Assembly (NCBI RefSeq): GCF_004342625.1
Contig: NZ_SMAH01000001.1
Span: 62,001 to 126,000, forward strand
Source of the DNA: Tepidimonas ignava
Lineage (GTDB): Bacteria; Pseudomonadota; Gammaproteobacteria; Burkholderiales; Burkholderiaceae_C
Length of the DNA stretch: 64,000 bases
Direction of reading: 5' to 3'
In this document: positions 27,569 to 39,080 of the stretch, in pieces
Layout of the letters: each line of letters starts with the position of its first letter
Numbering within the stretch: position 1 is the first letter of the stretch
Translations under genes and position numbers: made by a program
Notes under the pieces: generated by a model
What the model was told of the DNA's origin: nothing
The model's database searches: none
Seen by the model: only the letters and a program-made list of their open reading frames with translations

Positions 27569-29359
27569 ATGCCACGTCAACTGCACGACACCCCTGCTGC
27601 GGCGCCGGACCTGTACGCGGCGTTGCACGCCAACTTCCGCTGGCACGTGCCAGCGCGCTTCAACGTCGCGCAAGCGTGCGTGCACCGCTGGGCGCAGCGG
27701 CGCCGCCACGCTGGGGCGGTGGCCATCATCGAAGACGGCCCCGACCAGCGCCCGCAGCGACACACCTACGCCGAGCTGGCCGCCGAGGCCAACCGGCTGG
27801 CCAACGCGTTGCGGTTGCTGGGCGTGCAACGCGGCGAGCGCGTGGCCATCGTGTTGCCGCAGCGCTTCGAGACGGCGGTGGCTTACACCGCCGTGCTGCA
27901 ACTGGGCGCGGTGGCGGTGCCGCTGTCGCAGCTGTTTGGCCCTGAAGCGCTGGCGTTTCGCTTGCAAGACAGCGCCGCGGTGGTGGCGCTGGTCGACGAC
28001 GCCACCGGCCCCGGCGTGCAGGCGGTGCGCGCCCGCTGCCCGGCGCTGCGCCACGTGGTGGGGCTGACCGGCGCGTTCGAGCCCGACGTCATCGACTGGC
28101 CACGCGCCCGCGTCGGCCTGCGCAAGCGGGCCGCAGTCGAGGACACCGCGGCCGACGACCCCGCGGTGCTGATCTACACCAGTGGCACCACCGGCAACCC
28201 CAAGGGCGCGCTGATCCCTCACCGCGCGTTGATCGGCAACCTGAGCGGCTTCGTGTGCAGCCAGAACTGGTTTGGCTTCGACCCCTGGGACCCGCGTGTC
28301 AAGAGCGAGGCGGTGTTTTGGAGCCCAGCCGATTGGGCCTGGACCGGTGGTCTGATGGACGCCTTGCTGCCGACGCTGTATTTTGGGCGGCCAATCGTCG
28401 CGTGGCGGGGGCGGTTCGACCCGGTGCAGGCGTTTGCGTTGTTGCAGCGTCACCGCGTCACCCACACCTTTTTGTTCCCGACGGCGCTCAAAGCGATGAT
28501 GAAGGCGGTGCCTGAGCCGCGCCGCCACCACCGCTTGCACCTGCAAGCCATCATGAGCGCCGGCGAGGCCGTCGGTGACGCCGTGTTCACCTGGTGCCAG
28601 GAGGCGCTGGGTGTCACCGTCAACGAGATGTTCGGTCAGACCGAAATCAACTACGTCGTGGGCAACTGCGCGCGCATCTGGCCGGCGCGCCCCGGCAGCA
28701 TGGGCCGGGCTTACCCTGGCCACCGGGTGGCGGTGCTGGATGAAGCGGGCCAGCCCGTGCCGCCCGGCACGGTGGGCGAGGTGGCGGTGCACCGCCGCGA
28801 CGTGCACGGTGAGCCCGATCCGGTGTTTTTCCTCGGTTACTGGGGCAACGACGCCGCCACCCGGGCCAAGTTCACCGGCGATCCGGCCGACAGCTGGTGC
28901 CGCACCGGCGACTTGGCCATCCAGGACGCCGACGGTTACCTGTGGTACCAGGGCCGCGCCGACGACGTGTTCAAGTCGGCCGGCTACCGCATCGGCCCCA
29001 GCGAAATCGAAAACTGCCTGCTCAAGCACCCGGCGGTGGCCAACGCCGCCGTCGTGCCCAAGCCCGACCCCGAGCGTGGCGCGGTGGTCAAGGCTTACGT
29101 GGTGCTGGCCCCAGCGTGGGCCGAGCGCCGGGCGCGCTGCGCCAACCCCGCCGAGACGTTTGACGCGCCGCTGGAGGCCGAGCTGCAACAGCACGTTAAA
29201 GGTCGGCTGGCGCCGTACGAGTACCCGAAAGAAATCGAATTCATCGACGCGCTGCCGATGACCGCCACCGGCAAAGTGCAGCGCCGCGTACTGCGCCTGC
29301 AGGAAGAGGCGCGCGCCCGCGAGCGCGCCACCCCCCAACCAAACCCTGACCGAACATGA
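27569..29359 (+). CDS. AMP-dependent acyl-CoA synthetase
   Basis: 596 residues of the ANL superfamily, activating a carboxylic acid through an acyl-adenylate and then transferring it to CoA. The P-loop is YTSGTTGNPKG, and the catalytic C-terminal lysine is in TATGKVQRR. NEMFGQTE and the WCRTGDLA hinge region are also seen. Acetyl- or medium-chain acyl specificity is possible; the sequence resembles medium-chain/acetyl-type enzymes but this is not decided. It overlaps the next gene by 4 bases. Confidence 0.85.
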   Translation: MPRQLHDTPAAAPDLYAALHANFRWHVPARFNVAQACVHRWAQRRRHAGAVAIIEDGPDQRPQRHTYAELAAEANRLANALRLLGVQRGERVAIVLPQRFETAVAYTAVLQLGAVAVPLSQLFGPEALAFRLQDSAAVVALVDDATGPGVQAVRARCPALRHVVGLTGAFEPDVIDWPRARVGLRKRAAVEDTAADDPAVLIYTSGTTGNPKGALIPHRALIGNLSGFVCSQNWFGFDPWDPRVKSEAVFWSPADWAWTGGLMDALLPTLYFGRPIVAWRGRFDPVQAFALLQRHRVTHTFLFPTALKAMMKAVPEPRRHHRLHLQAIMSAGEAVGDAVFTWCQEALGVTVNEMFGQTEINYVVGNCARIWPARPGSMGRAYPGHRVAVLDEAGQPVPPGTVGEVAVHRRDVHGEPDPVFFLGYWGNDAATRAKFTGDPADSWCRTGDLAIQDADGYLWYQGRADDVFKSAGYRIGPSEIENCLLKHPAVANAAVVPKPDPERGAVVKAYVVLAPAWAERRARCANPAETFDAPLEAELQQHVKGRLAPYEYPKEIEFIDALPMTATGKVQRRVLRLQEEARARERATPQPNPDRT

Positions 29360-30450
29360 CGCAACCCACCGAGGACTCCGTGACGATGGCCATGACCCCT
29401 GTGACGCTGGCGCCCGACCTGCGCGTATCGCCCATTTGCCTGGGCACGATGACGTTTGGCGAACAAGTCGGCGAGGCCGACGCCCATGCCATCCTGGACC
29501 AGGCGCTGGCGTTGGGGATCGACTTCATCGATACCGCCGAGATGTATTCGGTGCCGGCACGCGCCGAAACCTACGGTGCCACCGAAACCATCATCGGTCG
29601 CTGGCTGGCCCAGCGGCCTGGCGTGCGGCAACGCATCGTGCTGGCCACCAAAGTCGCTGGCCCCTCGCGCGGCATGCCCTGGATTCGCGGCGAACAGGCT
29701 GGCCTGACCAAGGCCGAGATCATCGCCGCCTGCGAGGGCAGCCTGCGCCGGCTGCGCACCGACGTCATCGACCTGTACCAGATCCATTGGCCGGCGCGCA
29801 ACGTGCCGATGTTTGGCGCGCTGGCGTTCGACCCCAGCAAAGACAAACCCTGCGCCAGCATCCTGGAGCAACTGGAAGCGATGGACACGCTGGTGCGCGC
29901 GGGCAAGGTGCGCTACGTCGGCCTGTCCAACGAGACGCCCTACGGCGTGCACGAGTTCGTGCGGTTGGCCGAGCAGCACGGGCTGCCGCGGGTGGTCAGC
30001 GTGCAAAACCCGTATTGCCTGATCAACCGCAGCTACGAAAACGCGCTGGACGAGACCTGCCACCGGTTGGGCGTGGGGTTGCTGGCGTACTCGCCGCTGG
30101 GTTTTGGGTTGCTGACCGGCAAGTACGACGACACGGGGTTGGCGCACGCCGGTCCGCCACAGGGTCGGCTGGCGCTGTTTGAGAGCATGCGCAAGCAGCG
30201 CTGGGGCCGTCCCGAGGCGCTGGCCGCGGCGCGCCGCTACAACGCGCTGGCGCGCCAGCACGGGCTGACGCCCACGCAGATGGCGCTGGCGTTTTGCTAC
30301 CGCAACTGGCGCGTGGCCAGCACCATCATCGGTGTGACGTCGCTGCAGCAGTTGCACGACTGTGTTGCGGCCTGGCCGGTTGCGTTGTCGCCGGAGTTGC
30401 TGGGGGCCATCGACGCCATCCGCTGGGAGCTGCGCGACCCCGCGCAGTGA
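29356..30450 (+). CDS. Aldo/keto reductase, Tas family
   Basis: 364 residues of an NADPH-dependent (alpha/beta)8 reductase. Catalytic tetrad positions can be seen as DTAEMY (Asp, Tyr), ATKV (Lys) and the YQIHWP His. The Tas family is associated with aldehyde reduction; the substrate here is unknown. Start ATGA overlaps the upstream synthetase gene. Confidence 0.85.
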   Translation: MTQPTEDSVTMAMTPVTLAPDLRVSPICLGTMTFGEQVGEADAHAILDQALALGIDFIDTAEMYSVPARAETYGATETIIGRWLAQRPGVRQRIVLATKVAGPSRGMPWIRGEQAGLTKAEIIAACEGSLRRLRTDVIDLYQIHWPARNVPMFGALAFDPSKDKPCASILEQLEAMDTLVRAGKVRYVGLSNETPYGVHEFVRLAEQHGLPRVVSVQNPYCLINRSYENALDETCHRLGVGLLAYSPLGFGLLTGKYDDTGLAHAGPPQGRLALFESMRKQRWGRPEALAAARRYNALARQHGLTPTQMALAFCYRNWRVASTIIGVTSLQQLHDCVAAWPVALSPELLGAIDAIRWELRDPAQ

Positions 30451-30503
30451 GCGCACGCTGGCACAATCGCGCCATCGCTTGGGCAACCGCAGGAGTATCG
30501 TTC

Positions 30504-31169
30504 GTGCCCGACCTGACCTCGTGGACCGCCGTGCTGGCGGTCGTGCTCGCCTACGCGATCGGTTCGTTGTCGTTTGCCGTGTTGGTCAGCCGCCTGATGG
30601 GGTTGGCCGACCCGCGCACCTACGGCAGCGGCAACCCCGGCGCGACCAACGTGCTGCGCTCGGGCAGCAAGGCCGCCGCGGCGCTGACCTTGCTGCTGGA
30701 CGCTGCCAAAGGCTGGCTGCCGGTGTGGCTGGTGGCGCGCTGGGGCGCGGCGTGGGGCCTGGGCGATGGCGTCGTCGCCGCAGTGGGGTTGGCGGCGTTC
30801 GCGGGGCACTTGTTTCCGGTGTTTTTCCGCTTCCGCGGTGGCAAGGGCGTGGCCACCGCGGCTGGTGTGCTGCTGGCGCTGCAGCCCTGGCTGGGCGTGT
30901 TGGTCGTCGGCACCTGGATCGCGGTGGCGCTGACCACGCGCTACTCGTCGCTGGCGGCCATCGTGGCGGCGGTGGCTGCCCCGTTGCTGTACGGGTTGCT
31001 GGACGGCACGCTGTGGGATGCGCGCGGTCCGCAGGGGTTCACCGTGGCGGCGATGGCGGTGCTGCTGCTGTGGCGCCACGCGGGCAATATCCAGCGCCTG
31101 CTGGCCGGGCAGGAAAGCCGCATCGGCCAGCGCAACGGCGCGGCGTCACCCCCCGGCCCGCGCCGTTGA
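30504..31169 (+). CDS. plsY: Glycerol-3-phosphate acyltransferase PlsY
   Basis: 221 residues with five or so membrane helices. It transfers acyl from acyl phosphate to glycerol-3-phosphate at the inner membrane. The family motifs [16 protein letters not shown] and [11 protein letters not shown] are present. The GTG start at 30504 is preceded by AGGAG at 30491-30495. The final 24 bases overlap the convergent HD-domain gene. Confidence 0.93.
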   Translation: MPDLTSWTAVLAVVLAYAIGSLSFAVLVSRLMGLADPRTYGSGNPGATNVLRSGSKAAAALTLLLDAAKGWLPVWLVARWGAAWGLGDGVVAAVGLAAFAGHLFPVFFRFRGGKGVATAAGVLLALQPWLGVLVVGTWIAVALTTRYSSLAAIVAAVAAPLLYGLLDGTLWDARGPQGFTVAAMAVLLLWRHAGNIQRLLAGQESRIGQRNGAASPPGPRR

Positions 31170-32057
31170 GGCACGGCGCGCCAGCCGCAGCAGGCTGGCG
31201 TGCGGCAGCCGCAGCCGTACCTCGGCGGCAGGCAGCGCCTCGGCGATGGCGTGCGCGGGGTCGGACGTGTCGAGCCACTGCGGCTCGGGCAGCGGTCGAC
31301 CCTCGGCGTCCTGCACCCGCGCCACCCACGGTTCGGCAGGCCGGCCGCTGCGGCGCAGCACCACCGCCAGCGTGCCGTCGTGCAGCCGCACGAACGCCCC
31401 CGGCGGGCACACCCCCAACGTGGTCACCAAGGCGCGGTGGATCGGGTCGTCGGCGGGGCCATGGGGCTGCAATTGCCGTGCCCCCTGCACCGCGTCGTGC
31501 CCACTGCGCGACACGCGCGGGCTCAGCAGGGCGGCGTAGCGGTCGATGCGCTGCAGCACCTGCGTGGGCAGGTCCGTGACGTCGGGCTCATGGTGGTGCT
31601 CGACGATGTGCAGCCAGGCCGCGTCGCGCACGCCGCACTCGCGCAGGCACTGCGCCCCGCGTGCCGCGTGGGTGTCGATCAGCGCACGCTGTTGCGCGTC
31701 GGGCGGGTAGGGTTGCGCCGCCAAGGCGTCCTGCAGCGCCGTCATGCCAATGTTCATCGTCAGGGCCGCACGCTCCAGCGCGTCGGCCTGCTGCTCCGTC
31801 AGACCCAACGGCGCCGCCAGCAGCCGCGCCAGCGCCCAGCACGTCAAGGCATGGGCGGTGCTGTAGCCCACCGGTGTGGTGGCGCTGACGTGCAGCAGCC
31901 AATACAGCCCCGCATCTTCGTCCTCGCCCAGCAGGGCGCGGGCCTGCTGCAGCACGGCGTCCAACGCCGTGCTCCAATCGGCGCCGCGTTGCGGGTTGTG
32001 CAGCAAAGCGGCCAGGCGCAGCTCCAGCGTCAGCCAGCGGTCGGTCGGGTCGTCCAT
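31146..32057 (-). CDS. Degenerate HD-GYP-like domain protein
   Basis: 303 residues. The C-terminal half resembles an HD-GYP domain: a helix with [16 protein letters not shown] where an HD pair should be, then [15 protein letters not shown] where HHE-GYP should be. The HD dyad and GYP residues are altered, so phosphodiesterase activity is doubtful and a binding role is more likely. It converges with plsY (24-base overlap) and diverges from murB. Confidence 0.6.
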   Translation of the reverse strand: MDDPTDRWLTLELRLAALLHNPQRGADWSTALDAVLQQARALLGEDEDAGLYWLLHVSATTPVGYSTAHALTCWALARLLAAPLGLTEQQADALERAALTMNIGMTALQDALAAQPYPPDAQQRALIDTHAARGAQCLRECGVRDAAWLHIVEHHHEPDVTDLPTQVLQRIDRYAALLSPRVSRSGHDAVQGARQLQPHGPADDPIHRALVTTLGVCPPGAFVRLHDGTLAVVLRRSGRPAEPWVARVQDAEGRPLPEPQWLDTSDPAHAIAEALPAAEVRLRLPHASLLRLARRASTARAGG

Positions 32058-32089
32058 CGGTCAGCGGTGGGTTTGCGACAATGCCGTGC

Positions 32090-33145
32090 ATGGTAGTCGA
32101 GAATCACGTGCCGCTGCAGCGGCTCAACACGTTCGGCATTGCCGCGCGCGCCATGCGGTTGGCGCGCGTACGCAGCGACGCCGATGTGCTGGCGCTGGTG
32201 CGCCACCCCGACTGGCGCTGGCAGGATACGTTCATTCTGGGCGGCGGCAGCAACATCGTGCTGACGGGCGACGTGCGCGCGCTGGTGCTCAAGGTCGAAA
32301 TAACCGGGCGGCGGCTGGTGCACGAGGACGCGCGCGGCTGGTTGGTCGAGGCGGGGGCTGGCGAGCGTTGGCACGACTTCGTCGCGTGGACCCTGCAACA
32401 GGGTTGGCCCGGCCTGGAGAACCTGGCCCTGATTCCCGGCACGGTAGGCGCGGCCCCGGTGCAAAACATCGGCGCCTACGGGGTGGAATTGCAGGATCGC
32501 TTCCATTCGTTGGACGCCATCGACCTGGAAACAGGGGCGCCGTTGACACTGCGCCATGAGCACTGTGCCTTTGGCTACCGTGATTCGGTGTTCAAGCACG
32601 AGCGCCCCCACGCCGGCGGCATGGGGCTCAAGGGCCGGGCGCTGATCACACGCGTGCGTTTTTGGTTGCCCAAGCGTTGGCGGGCCGAGCTGGGCTACCA
32701 CGACCTGCAACGCAAGGTGGCCGAGACGGGCATCACCGACCCCTCACCGCAACAGGTGTTCGACTGGGTGTGCCAGATCCGGCGCGCCAAGCTGCCCGAC
32801 CCGGCGGTGCTGGGCAACGCGGGCAGTTTTTTCAAAAACCCAACGGTCACGCCGGAGCAGTGCGCCGACATCATCGGGCGCGACCCGCACGTCGTGCACT
32901 ACCCGATGCCCGACGGCAGCGTCAAACTGGCCGCCGGTTGGTTGATCGATGCCTGCGGCTGGAAGGGCAAAACCGTGGGCCGAGCCGGGGTCTACGAAAA
33001 ACAGGCGCTGGTGCTGGTCAACCTGGGTGGCCCCACCAACCCCTGCACCGGGGGGGAAGTGATGACGCTGGCACGGCTGATCCAGACCAGCGTCTATGAG
33101 CGTTTCGGTATTCGTCTGGAGCCTGAGCCCGTCGTGGTCGGTTGA
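32090..33145 (+). CDS. murB: UDP-N-acetylenolpyruvoylglucosamine reductase MurB
   Basis: 351 residues of the FAD-dependent enzyme producing UDP-MurNAc. It has the FAD-site segment LGGGSNIVLT and GTVGAAPVQNIGAYGVE, and NAGSFFKNP in the substrate part. The long (type I) form is present. Start ATG 32090 (MVVENHVPLQ) is chosen; an upstream in-frame ATG at 32081 exists. Confidence 0.95.
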   Translation: MVVENHVPLQRLNTFGIAARAMRLARVRSDADVLALVRHPDWRWQDTFILGGGSNIVLTGDVRALVLKVEITGRRLVHEDARGWLVEAGAGERWHDFVAWTLQQGWPGLENLALIPGTVGAAPVQNIGAYGVELQDRFHSLDAIDLETGAPLTLRHEHCAFGYRDSVFKHERPHAGGMGLKGRALITRVRFWLPKRWRAELGYHDLQRKVAETGITDPSPQQVFDWVCQIRRAKLPDPAVLGNAGSFFKNPTVTPEQCADIIGRDPHVVHYPMPDGSVKLAAGWLIDACGWKGKTVGRAGVYEKQALVLVNLGGPTNPCTGGEVMTLARLIQTSVYERFGIRLEPEPVVVG

Positions 33146-33195
33146 ACGCGGGCCCGGGCACACCATGGCGCAGCGGCCGCGGGCGGCCGTGTCCG

Positions 33196-33618
33196 TCAGG
33201 CGGCCAATGCCAGTTCGGCGTCGGCGCCGGTGCTCACGCGCGGCGCCATGGCTTCCAGGGTGTCCACCATGGGTTGCGCGCTGAGCTGACCGCCCCGCAC
33301 GAGGCGACGGAAGTCGTCCAGCGCGCTTTGCCGCGTGCGCTCGATGCGCATGGCCTGGGCGGCGGCGGATACATCGCCGGCACGCTCAGCCTGCCGCAGC
33401 ACCGCGGCTGGCAGCCAGCTTTGCACATGGCCGCACGTCGGGCATACCAGCCCTTGCCGGTGCGCCACCAGCGTGCCCACGTAACCACCGGCCAGGGCGT
33501 GGCGGCCATCGCGCGCGTGGGGGCAGGTCAGGGGGTGGACCGGATCGGCCACCACGCCTGCCTGGGCGCGGTTGATGCGGTCGACGGTGGCGGGGTCAAA
33601 CGGGGCGGTGAGCCACAT
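33196..33618 (-). CDS. Hypothetical protein with CPxC-type zinc-ribbon motif
   Basis: 140 residues, starting MWLTAPFDPATVDRIN with AGGAG about 9 bases upstream. The middle holds LTCPHARDG and LVCPTCGHVQSW, suggesting a zinc ribbon built on Cys-Pro-His and Cys-Pro-x-Cys. The C-terminal part is helical. I do not recognise a family; a Zn-binding or RNA/DNA-binding role is possible. The annotated start avoids overlap with the divergent hydrolase gene. Confidence 0.6.
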   Translation of the reverse strand: MWLTAPFDPATVDRINRAQAGVVADPVHPLTCPHARDGRHALAGGYVGTLVAHRQGLVCPTCGHVQSWLPAAVLRQAERAGDVSAAAQAMRIERTRQSALDDFRRLVRGGQLSAQPMVDTLEAMAPRVSTGADAELALAA

Positions 33619-33703
33619 GGATGCAATCTCCTGAAACGGGGCGCGTTTTGCCTTCACAATGATTGTTGGCGGCCGGCGCGCCGTTGCCAAGAGGAGGCTT
33701 GCA

Positions 33704-34735
33704 ATGCGAAAGGCTTGTTACACCCGGTTACCAGGCCAAGGCGCCCAGCGTGGGGCCCTGCGGTGGGTGCGTTGGCTGTGGGGCGTGCCGCTGGCGCTGG
33801 CGGCGCTGTGGTGGTTGGGGCCGAGGTACGAGGCGGGCCCCGAGGTGCCCGCCGCGCGCGCCGACGTGCCCGCCAGCGCCCGCGAGTTGGACGCGTGGCT
33901 GGCCGCCCAAGAGGCGCAGCACGCCGGGCTGCGCCCCGAGCTGGCCAAGGGCGTCGTGTGGCACGGCGCGGCCGGGCAGCGCACGCCGTGGGCGGTGGTG
34001 TATTTGCACGGCTTCACCGCCAGCCGGGTGGAAACAGCCCCGTTGGCCGAGCGGGTGGCGCAGGCGCTGGGCGCCAACCTGTTGTACACCCGCCTCAGCG
34101 GCCACGGTTTGCCGGCCCAGGCGTTGGCCCGCGCCACGCTGCAGGACTGGCTGGCCGATGCGGTGGAGGCCGTGCGCATCGGGCACGTGCTCGGTGAGCG
34201 CGTGCTTGTCATCGGCACCTCCACCGGGGCGACGCTGGGTGCGTGGCTGGCGCTGCACCCCGAGCAGGGCGGGGCTGCCGTCGATCGGCAGGTGTGGATT
34301 TCGCCCAACTTCGGCCCTGCCGACAAACGCACCGAGTGGCTGCTCGGGCCATGGGGGCGTCAGATCGCGCACGCCATCACCGGCGGCACGGTGGGGGCGC
34401 CCAGCGGCGACGCACGCATCGACGCCGGCTGGACGCGGGTGTACCCGGTGGACGCATTGTTGCCGATGATGGCGCTGGTGCAGCGGGTGCGCGACGCCGA
34501 CCTGGGCCGCGTGCGCACCCCGGTGCTGGTGCTGTACAGCCCCGCCGACCGCACCGTGGATCCGGCGCTGACGCGCGCCGTGTTCGACCGCTTGGGCAGC
34601 CCGACCAAGGTGTTGGAGGAGGTGCACGACAGCACCGACCGTGACCAACACGTGTTGGCCGGCGCGCTGCGCTCGCCTGGCACCACCGAGCGCCTGGCCC
34701 AGCGCATCGTGCGGTGGGTGCAGCAGGGGACGTGA
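33704..34735 (+). CDS. Membrane-anchored alpha/beta hydrolase
   Basis: 343 residues. An N-terminal hydrophobic stretch (WLWGVPLALAALWWLG) looks like a signal anchor or signal peptide. The rest is an alpha/beta hydrolase with the VVYLHGFTASR motif and the nucleophile region IGTSTGATLG, which fits the GxSxG pattern. Lipase or lysophospholipase activity is guesswork. The ATG follows GAGGAGG at 33691-33697. Confidence 0.78.
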   Translation: MRKACYTRLPGQGAQRGALRWVRWLWGVPLALAALWWLGPRYEAGPEVPAARADVPASARELDAWLAAQEAQHAGLRPELAKGVVWHGAAGQRTPWAVVYLHGFTASRVETAPLAERVAQALGANLLYTRLSGHGLPAQALARATLQDWLADAVEAVRIGHVLGERVLVIGTSTGATLGAWLALHPEQGGAAVDRQVWISPNFGPADKRTEWLLGPWGRQIAHAITGGTVGAPSGDARIDAGWTRVYPVDALLPMMALVQRVRDADLGRVRTPVLVLYSPADRTVDPALTRAVFDRLGSPTKVLEEVHDSTDRDQHVLAGALRSPGTTERLAQRIVRWVQQGT

Positions 34736-34794
34736 CGGCGGCGACACCGTGGTGGCGCGGGTCGCGCCAGTCGCCACGCCACCCGTGATGGGCC

Positions 34795-36123
<1,329 letters not shown>

Positions 36124-36181
36124 TCAGTGCTCCACGAAACAGGCCACGCACGCCGCGGGGGCGCAGCGGCCACGGGCGGTG

Positions 36182-36508
36182 TCAGCCGAAGTGGCAGATG
36201 TAGTGGTACGGTTCGCCTTCGACGCGTATCTGGAAGCTGGACTGCCCCGGCACGGCGAAGCGCTCACCCGGGCCAAAGCGTTGCCAATGGTCAGCGCCGG
36301 GCAGCAGCACTTCGCAGTGGCCGGCCACACCTTCCATGATTTCCGGCGCGCCGGTGTTGAAGGTCAGCGTGGCGGGCAGGATGACACCGACCGATTTGCG
36401 TGTGCCGTCGGGCAGGGTGACGGTGTGGCTGACGCATCGGCCGTCGAAATACACATTGGCGCGCGCGCTGACGGCGACGCCGGACAGGGTTTCGGTGATG
36501 GCGTTCAT
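36182..36508 (-). CDS. ppnP: Pyrimidine/purine nucleoside phosphorylase PpnP (DUF1255)
   Basis: 108 residues, a small cupin-type beta-barrel. Members of this family phosphorolyse several nucleosides. The segment GVAVSARANVYFDGRCVSHT and GEVL/PGADHW-like stretches are typical. Length matches the E. coli protein closely. Confidence 0.9.
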   Translation of the reverse strand: MNAITETLSGVAVSARANVYFDGRCVSHTVTLPDGTRKSVGVILPATLTFNTGAPEIMEGVAGHCEVLLPGADHWQRFGPGERFAVPGQSSFQIRVEGEPYHYICHFG

Positions 36509-36554
36509 GGTGCGCCGATTGTAGGCTTACCCACCGCCGCCGCCGACGCCGGGG

Positions 36555-36902
36555 TCAGACCCGGCGCACCCAGTCTTCGGGGTCGAAGCCGGCGCTGACC
36601 GTGCCATCGGACCACTCCACCACCGGGCGGCGCACGACGCTGGGCTTGGCCAGCATCAGCGCGCGGGCGCTGGCCGCGTCGGTGACCACGGCGCGCGCGG
36701 CTTCGTCGAGCTGGCGCCACGTGGTGCCACGGCGGTTCAGCAGCGCTTCCCAGCCCAGGGCGGCCAACCAGGCGTCGAGCCGCTCGGGCGGCAGTCCTTG
36801 TTTTTTGAAGTCGTGAAAGGTGTGGGCCACGCCTTGCGCCTGCAGCCAGGCCCGCGCCCGTTTGACCGTTTCGCAGTTGGGGATACCGTACACGCGCACC
36901 AT
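36555..36902 (-). CDS. Spx/ArsC-family protein
   Basis: 115 residues with a thioredoxin-like ArsC/Spx fold, starting MVRVYGIPNCETVKRARAW. It has one Cys (NC) at the position of the arsenate reductase nucleophile, but no CxxC. The C-terminus has the RRPVVEWSDG pattern of the Spx/MgsR (YffB) family. A role in glutaredoxin-dependent reduction or regulation is possible; YffB-type function is unresolved. It diverges from folC. Confidence 0.85.
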   Translation of the reverse strand: MVRVYGIPNCETVKRARAWLQAQGVAHTFHDFKKQGLPPERLDAWLAALGWEALLNRRGTTWRQLDEAARAVVTDAASARALMLAKPSVVRRPVVEWSDGTVSAGFDPEDWVRRV

Positions 36903-36971
36903 GCGCCGATGGTACCCGACCTCGCGGTGGACGTGCACCGCGTGGCGTCGGGCACAATGCGCGCTGCCCGC

Positions 36972-38333
36972 ATGACCAAGCCGATGATCCCGCCCACCAT
37001 GACCGCACCGATCGACCCGCCCACCGCCGACACGTCGCTGGCCGACTGGCTGGCGCACCTGGAACGGCTGCATGGCCAGCGCATCACGCTGGGCCTGGAG
37101 CGCGTGCAGGCGGTGGCGCAGGCGCTGGGCGCCGCGGTGCGCCCGCGCTGCCCCGTGGTGACGGTGGCCGGCACCAACGGCAAGGGCTCCACCTGCGCGA
37201 TGTTGGAAGCCATCGCGCGTGCGGCCGGCTACCGCACGGCGCTGTACACCTCGCCGCACCTGGTGCACTTTGAAGAGCGCGCGCGCTGGCAAGGCGAGCC
37301 GCTGGCCAGCGAACGCCTGACGCCGTCGTTTGCCGCGGTCGAAGCGGCCCGGCGCCAAGCCGGCGACGTGCCGCTGAGCTACTTCGAGTTCACGACGTTG
37401 GCTTGTGTGCATGCGCTGCTGGCGTGCCAGCCCGACGTGCTGATTATGGAGGTGGGCATGGGCGGGCGGCTGGACGCGGTCAACGTGTGGGACGCCGACT
37501 GCGCCATCATCACCAGCATCGACCTGGACCACATGGAGTACCTGGGTCCCGACCGCGAAGCGATCGGCTACGAGAAAGCGGGCATTTTGCGCACCGGGCG
37601 GCCCGCCATCGTGTCCGACCCGCTGCCACCGCGCAGCGTGGTGGCGCGCGCCACCGAGATCGACGCCGACCTGTGGCTGGTGGGGCGCGACTTTCGTCAC
37701 AGTGGCGATCGTCAGCAGTGGCACTGGCAGGGGCGAACACGCCGTTACGCCGGTTTGGCCTACCCGGCGTTGCGCGGCGCCAACCAGCTGCTCAACGCGT
37801 CGGGCGTGTTGGCCGCCCTGGAGGCGCTGCACCCGCGTCTGCCGGTGCCGGCGCAAGCGGTGCGCCAGGGTCTGGCCAGTGTGCAGTGGCCCGGTCGCTT
37901 CCAGGTGGTGCCCGGCGAGCCGCTGTTGGTGCTGGACGTGGCGCACAACCCCCACGCGGTGGCGGCGCTGGCGCACAACCTGGACGACCAGGGCTACTAC
38001 CCGCAAACGCTGGCGGTGTTTGGCGCCATGGCCGACAAGGACGTCGCGCCGATGCTGGCGCGCATGGATGCGCTGGTGGACGGCTGGTTTTTTTGCGACC
38101 TGCCCACCCCACGCGCCGCGCGCGCCGAGACGCTGCGCGCGCAATGGCTGGGGTTGACGCAACGGGGCGACGGTTTGGCTGAGGTGCACGCCGACCCCCC
38201 GGCGGCGCTGCAGGCGGCGCTGGCCCGCGCCGACCCCGCTGGTAGAATCGTGGTTTTCGGATCGTTTTACACGGTGGGTGGCGTGTTGCAACATGGGTTG
38301 CCGCGCCTGGGCGCCAAGCACCTGCAGGCCTAA
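36972..38333 (+). CDS. folC: Dihydrofolate synthase/folylpolyglutamate synthase
   Basis: 453 residues if started at ATG 36972; in-frame ATGs at 36984 and 36999 are plausible too and none has a strong Shine-Dalgarno. The ATP loop GTNGKGSTCAM and the MVGMGGRLDAVN-like segment are diagnostic. It is the first gene of the folC-dedD-cvpA-purF run, the same order as in E. coli. Confidence 0.94.
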   Translation: MTKPMIPPTMTAPIDPPTADTSLADWLAHLERLHGQRITLGLERVQAVAQALGAAVRPRCPVVTVAGTNGKGSTCAMLEAIARAAGYRTALYTSPHLVHFEERARWQGEPLASERLTPSFAAVEAARRQAGDVPLSYFEFTTLACVHALLACQPDVLIMEVGMGGRLDAVNVWDADCAIITSIDLDHMEYLGPDREAIGYEKAGILRTGRPAIVSDPLPPRSVVARATEIDADLWLVGRDFRHSGDRQQWHWQGRTRRYAGLAYPALRGANQLLNASGVLAALEALHPRLPVPAQAVRQGLASVQWPGRFQVVPGEPLLVLDVAHNPHAVAALAHNLDDQGYYPQTLAVFGAMADKDVAPMLARMDALVDGWFFCDLPTPRAARAETLRAQWLGLTQRGDGLAEVHADPPAALQAALARADPAGRIVVFGSFYTVGGVLQHGLPRLGAKHLQA

Positions 38334-38337
38334 AGGC

Positions 38338-39078
38338 ATGTTTCCATTCGGCTCGCGCGCGTCGCGCAACACCGCGGCCACCGCCCCCGAAGCGGGCGGT
38401 CAAGCCCCCAGCGTGGACGCGCTGCGTCGGCAGGCGCGCCAGCGCCTCATCGGCGCCACGGTGCTGGTGGTGGCGGCGCTGGTGCTGCTGCCGTGGCTGC
38501 TGGAGGCGCAGCCGCGCCCGGTGCCCGTCGACGTGACGATCGACATCCCTGCGCGCGAACCCGCCACGCCGCTGCCCGCGCCGGTGTTGCCGGCGGCCTC
38601 CTCGGCGGGCGCCACGGCGGCCTCCAACCAGGAGTCTGAGCAGCCTGCGACCAGCCCCACGCCGGCGGGCGCCCAGACCGTGGTCAACGCCCCACCCGTC
38701 GTCCAACCCCCAGCGGCGGAGCCGTCGTCCGCTGCCTCACCGCCGCCGGCGGTGGCCGCCCCACCCAAGCAGGCGCCAGCCACCCCCGCGCCGGCGCCCG
38801 CCGCACCGGCGCCTGAGCGGCCCTCCGACGCGGCCACCGAAGCGGCCAAGGTTCGCATCGTTGTCCAGGTGGGCGCTTACGCCGACCCAGCGCGCGCCCA
38901 AGAGGTGCGCAAGCGTCTGGAAAGCGCGGGGCTCAAGACCTACACCCACGTGGCCGACACCCCACAAGGCAAACGCATCCGCGTGCGCGTCGGGCCGTTT
39001 GAGAGCCGCGCCGAAGCCGACAAGGTGGCCGCCAAGGTCAAGAGCTTGGGGCTGCCGGCGGCGGTGTTGACGCTGTGA
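38338..39078 (+). CDS. dedD: DedD-like SPOR-domain protein
   Basis: 246 residues. A short cytoplasmic segment, one membrane helix (LIGATVLVVAALVLLPWLL, about residues 35-55), a long Pro/Ala linker and a C-terminal SPOR domain beginning at VVQVGAYADPARAQEVRKRL. SPOR domains bind denuded glycan at the septum, so a role in division is expected. Starts 4 bases after folC. Confidence 0.88.
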   Translation: MFPFGSRASRNTAATAPEAGGQAPSVDALRRQARQRLIGATVLVVAALVLLPWLLEAQPRPVPVDVTIDIPAREPATPLPAPVLPAASSAGATAASNQESEQPATSPTPAGAQTVVNAPPVVQPPAAEPSSAASPPPAVAAPPKQAPATPAPAPAAPAPERPSDAATEAAKVRIVVQVGAYADPARAQEVRKRLESAGLKTYTHVADTPQGKRIRVRVGPFESRAEADKVAAKVKSLGLPAAVLTL

Positions 39079-39080
39079 GC

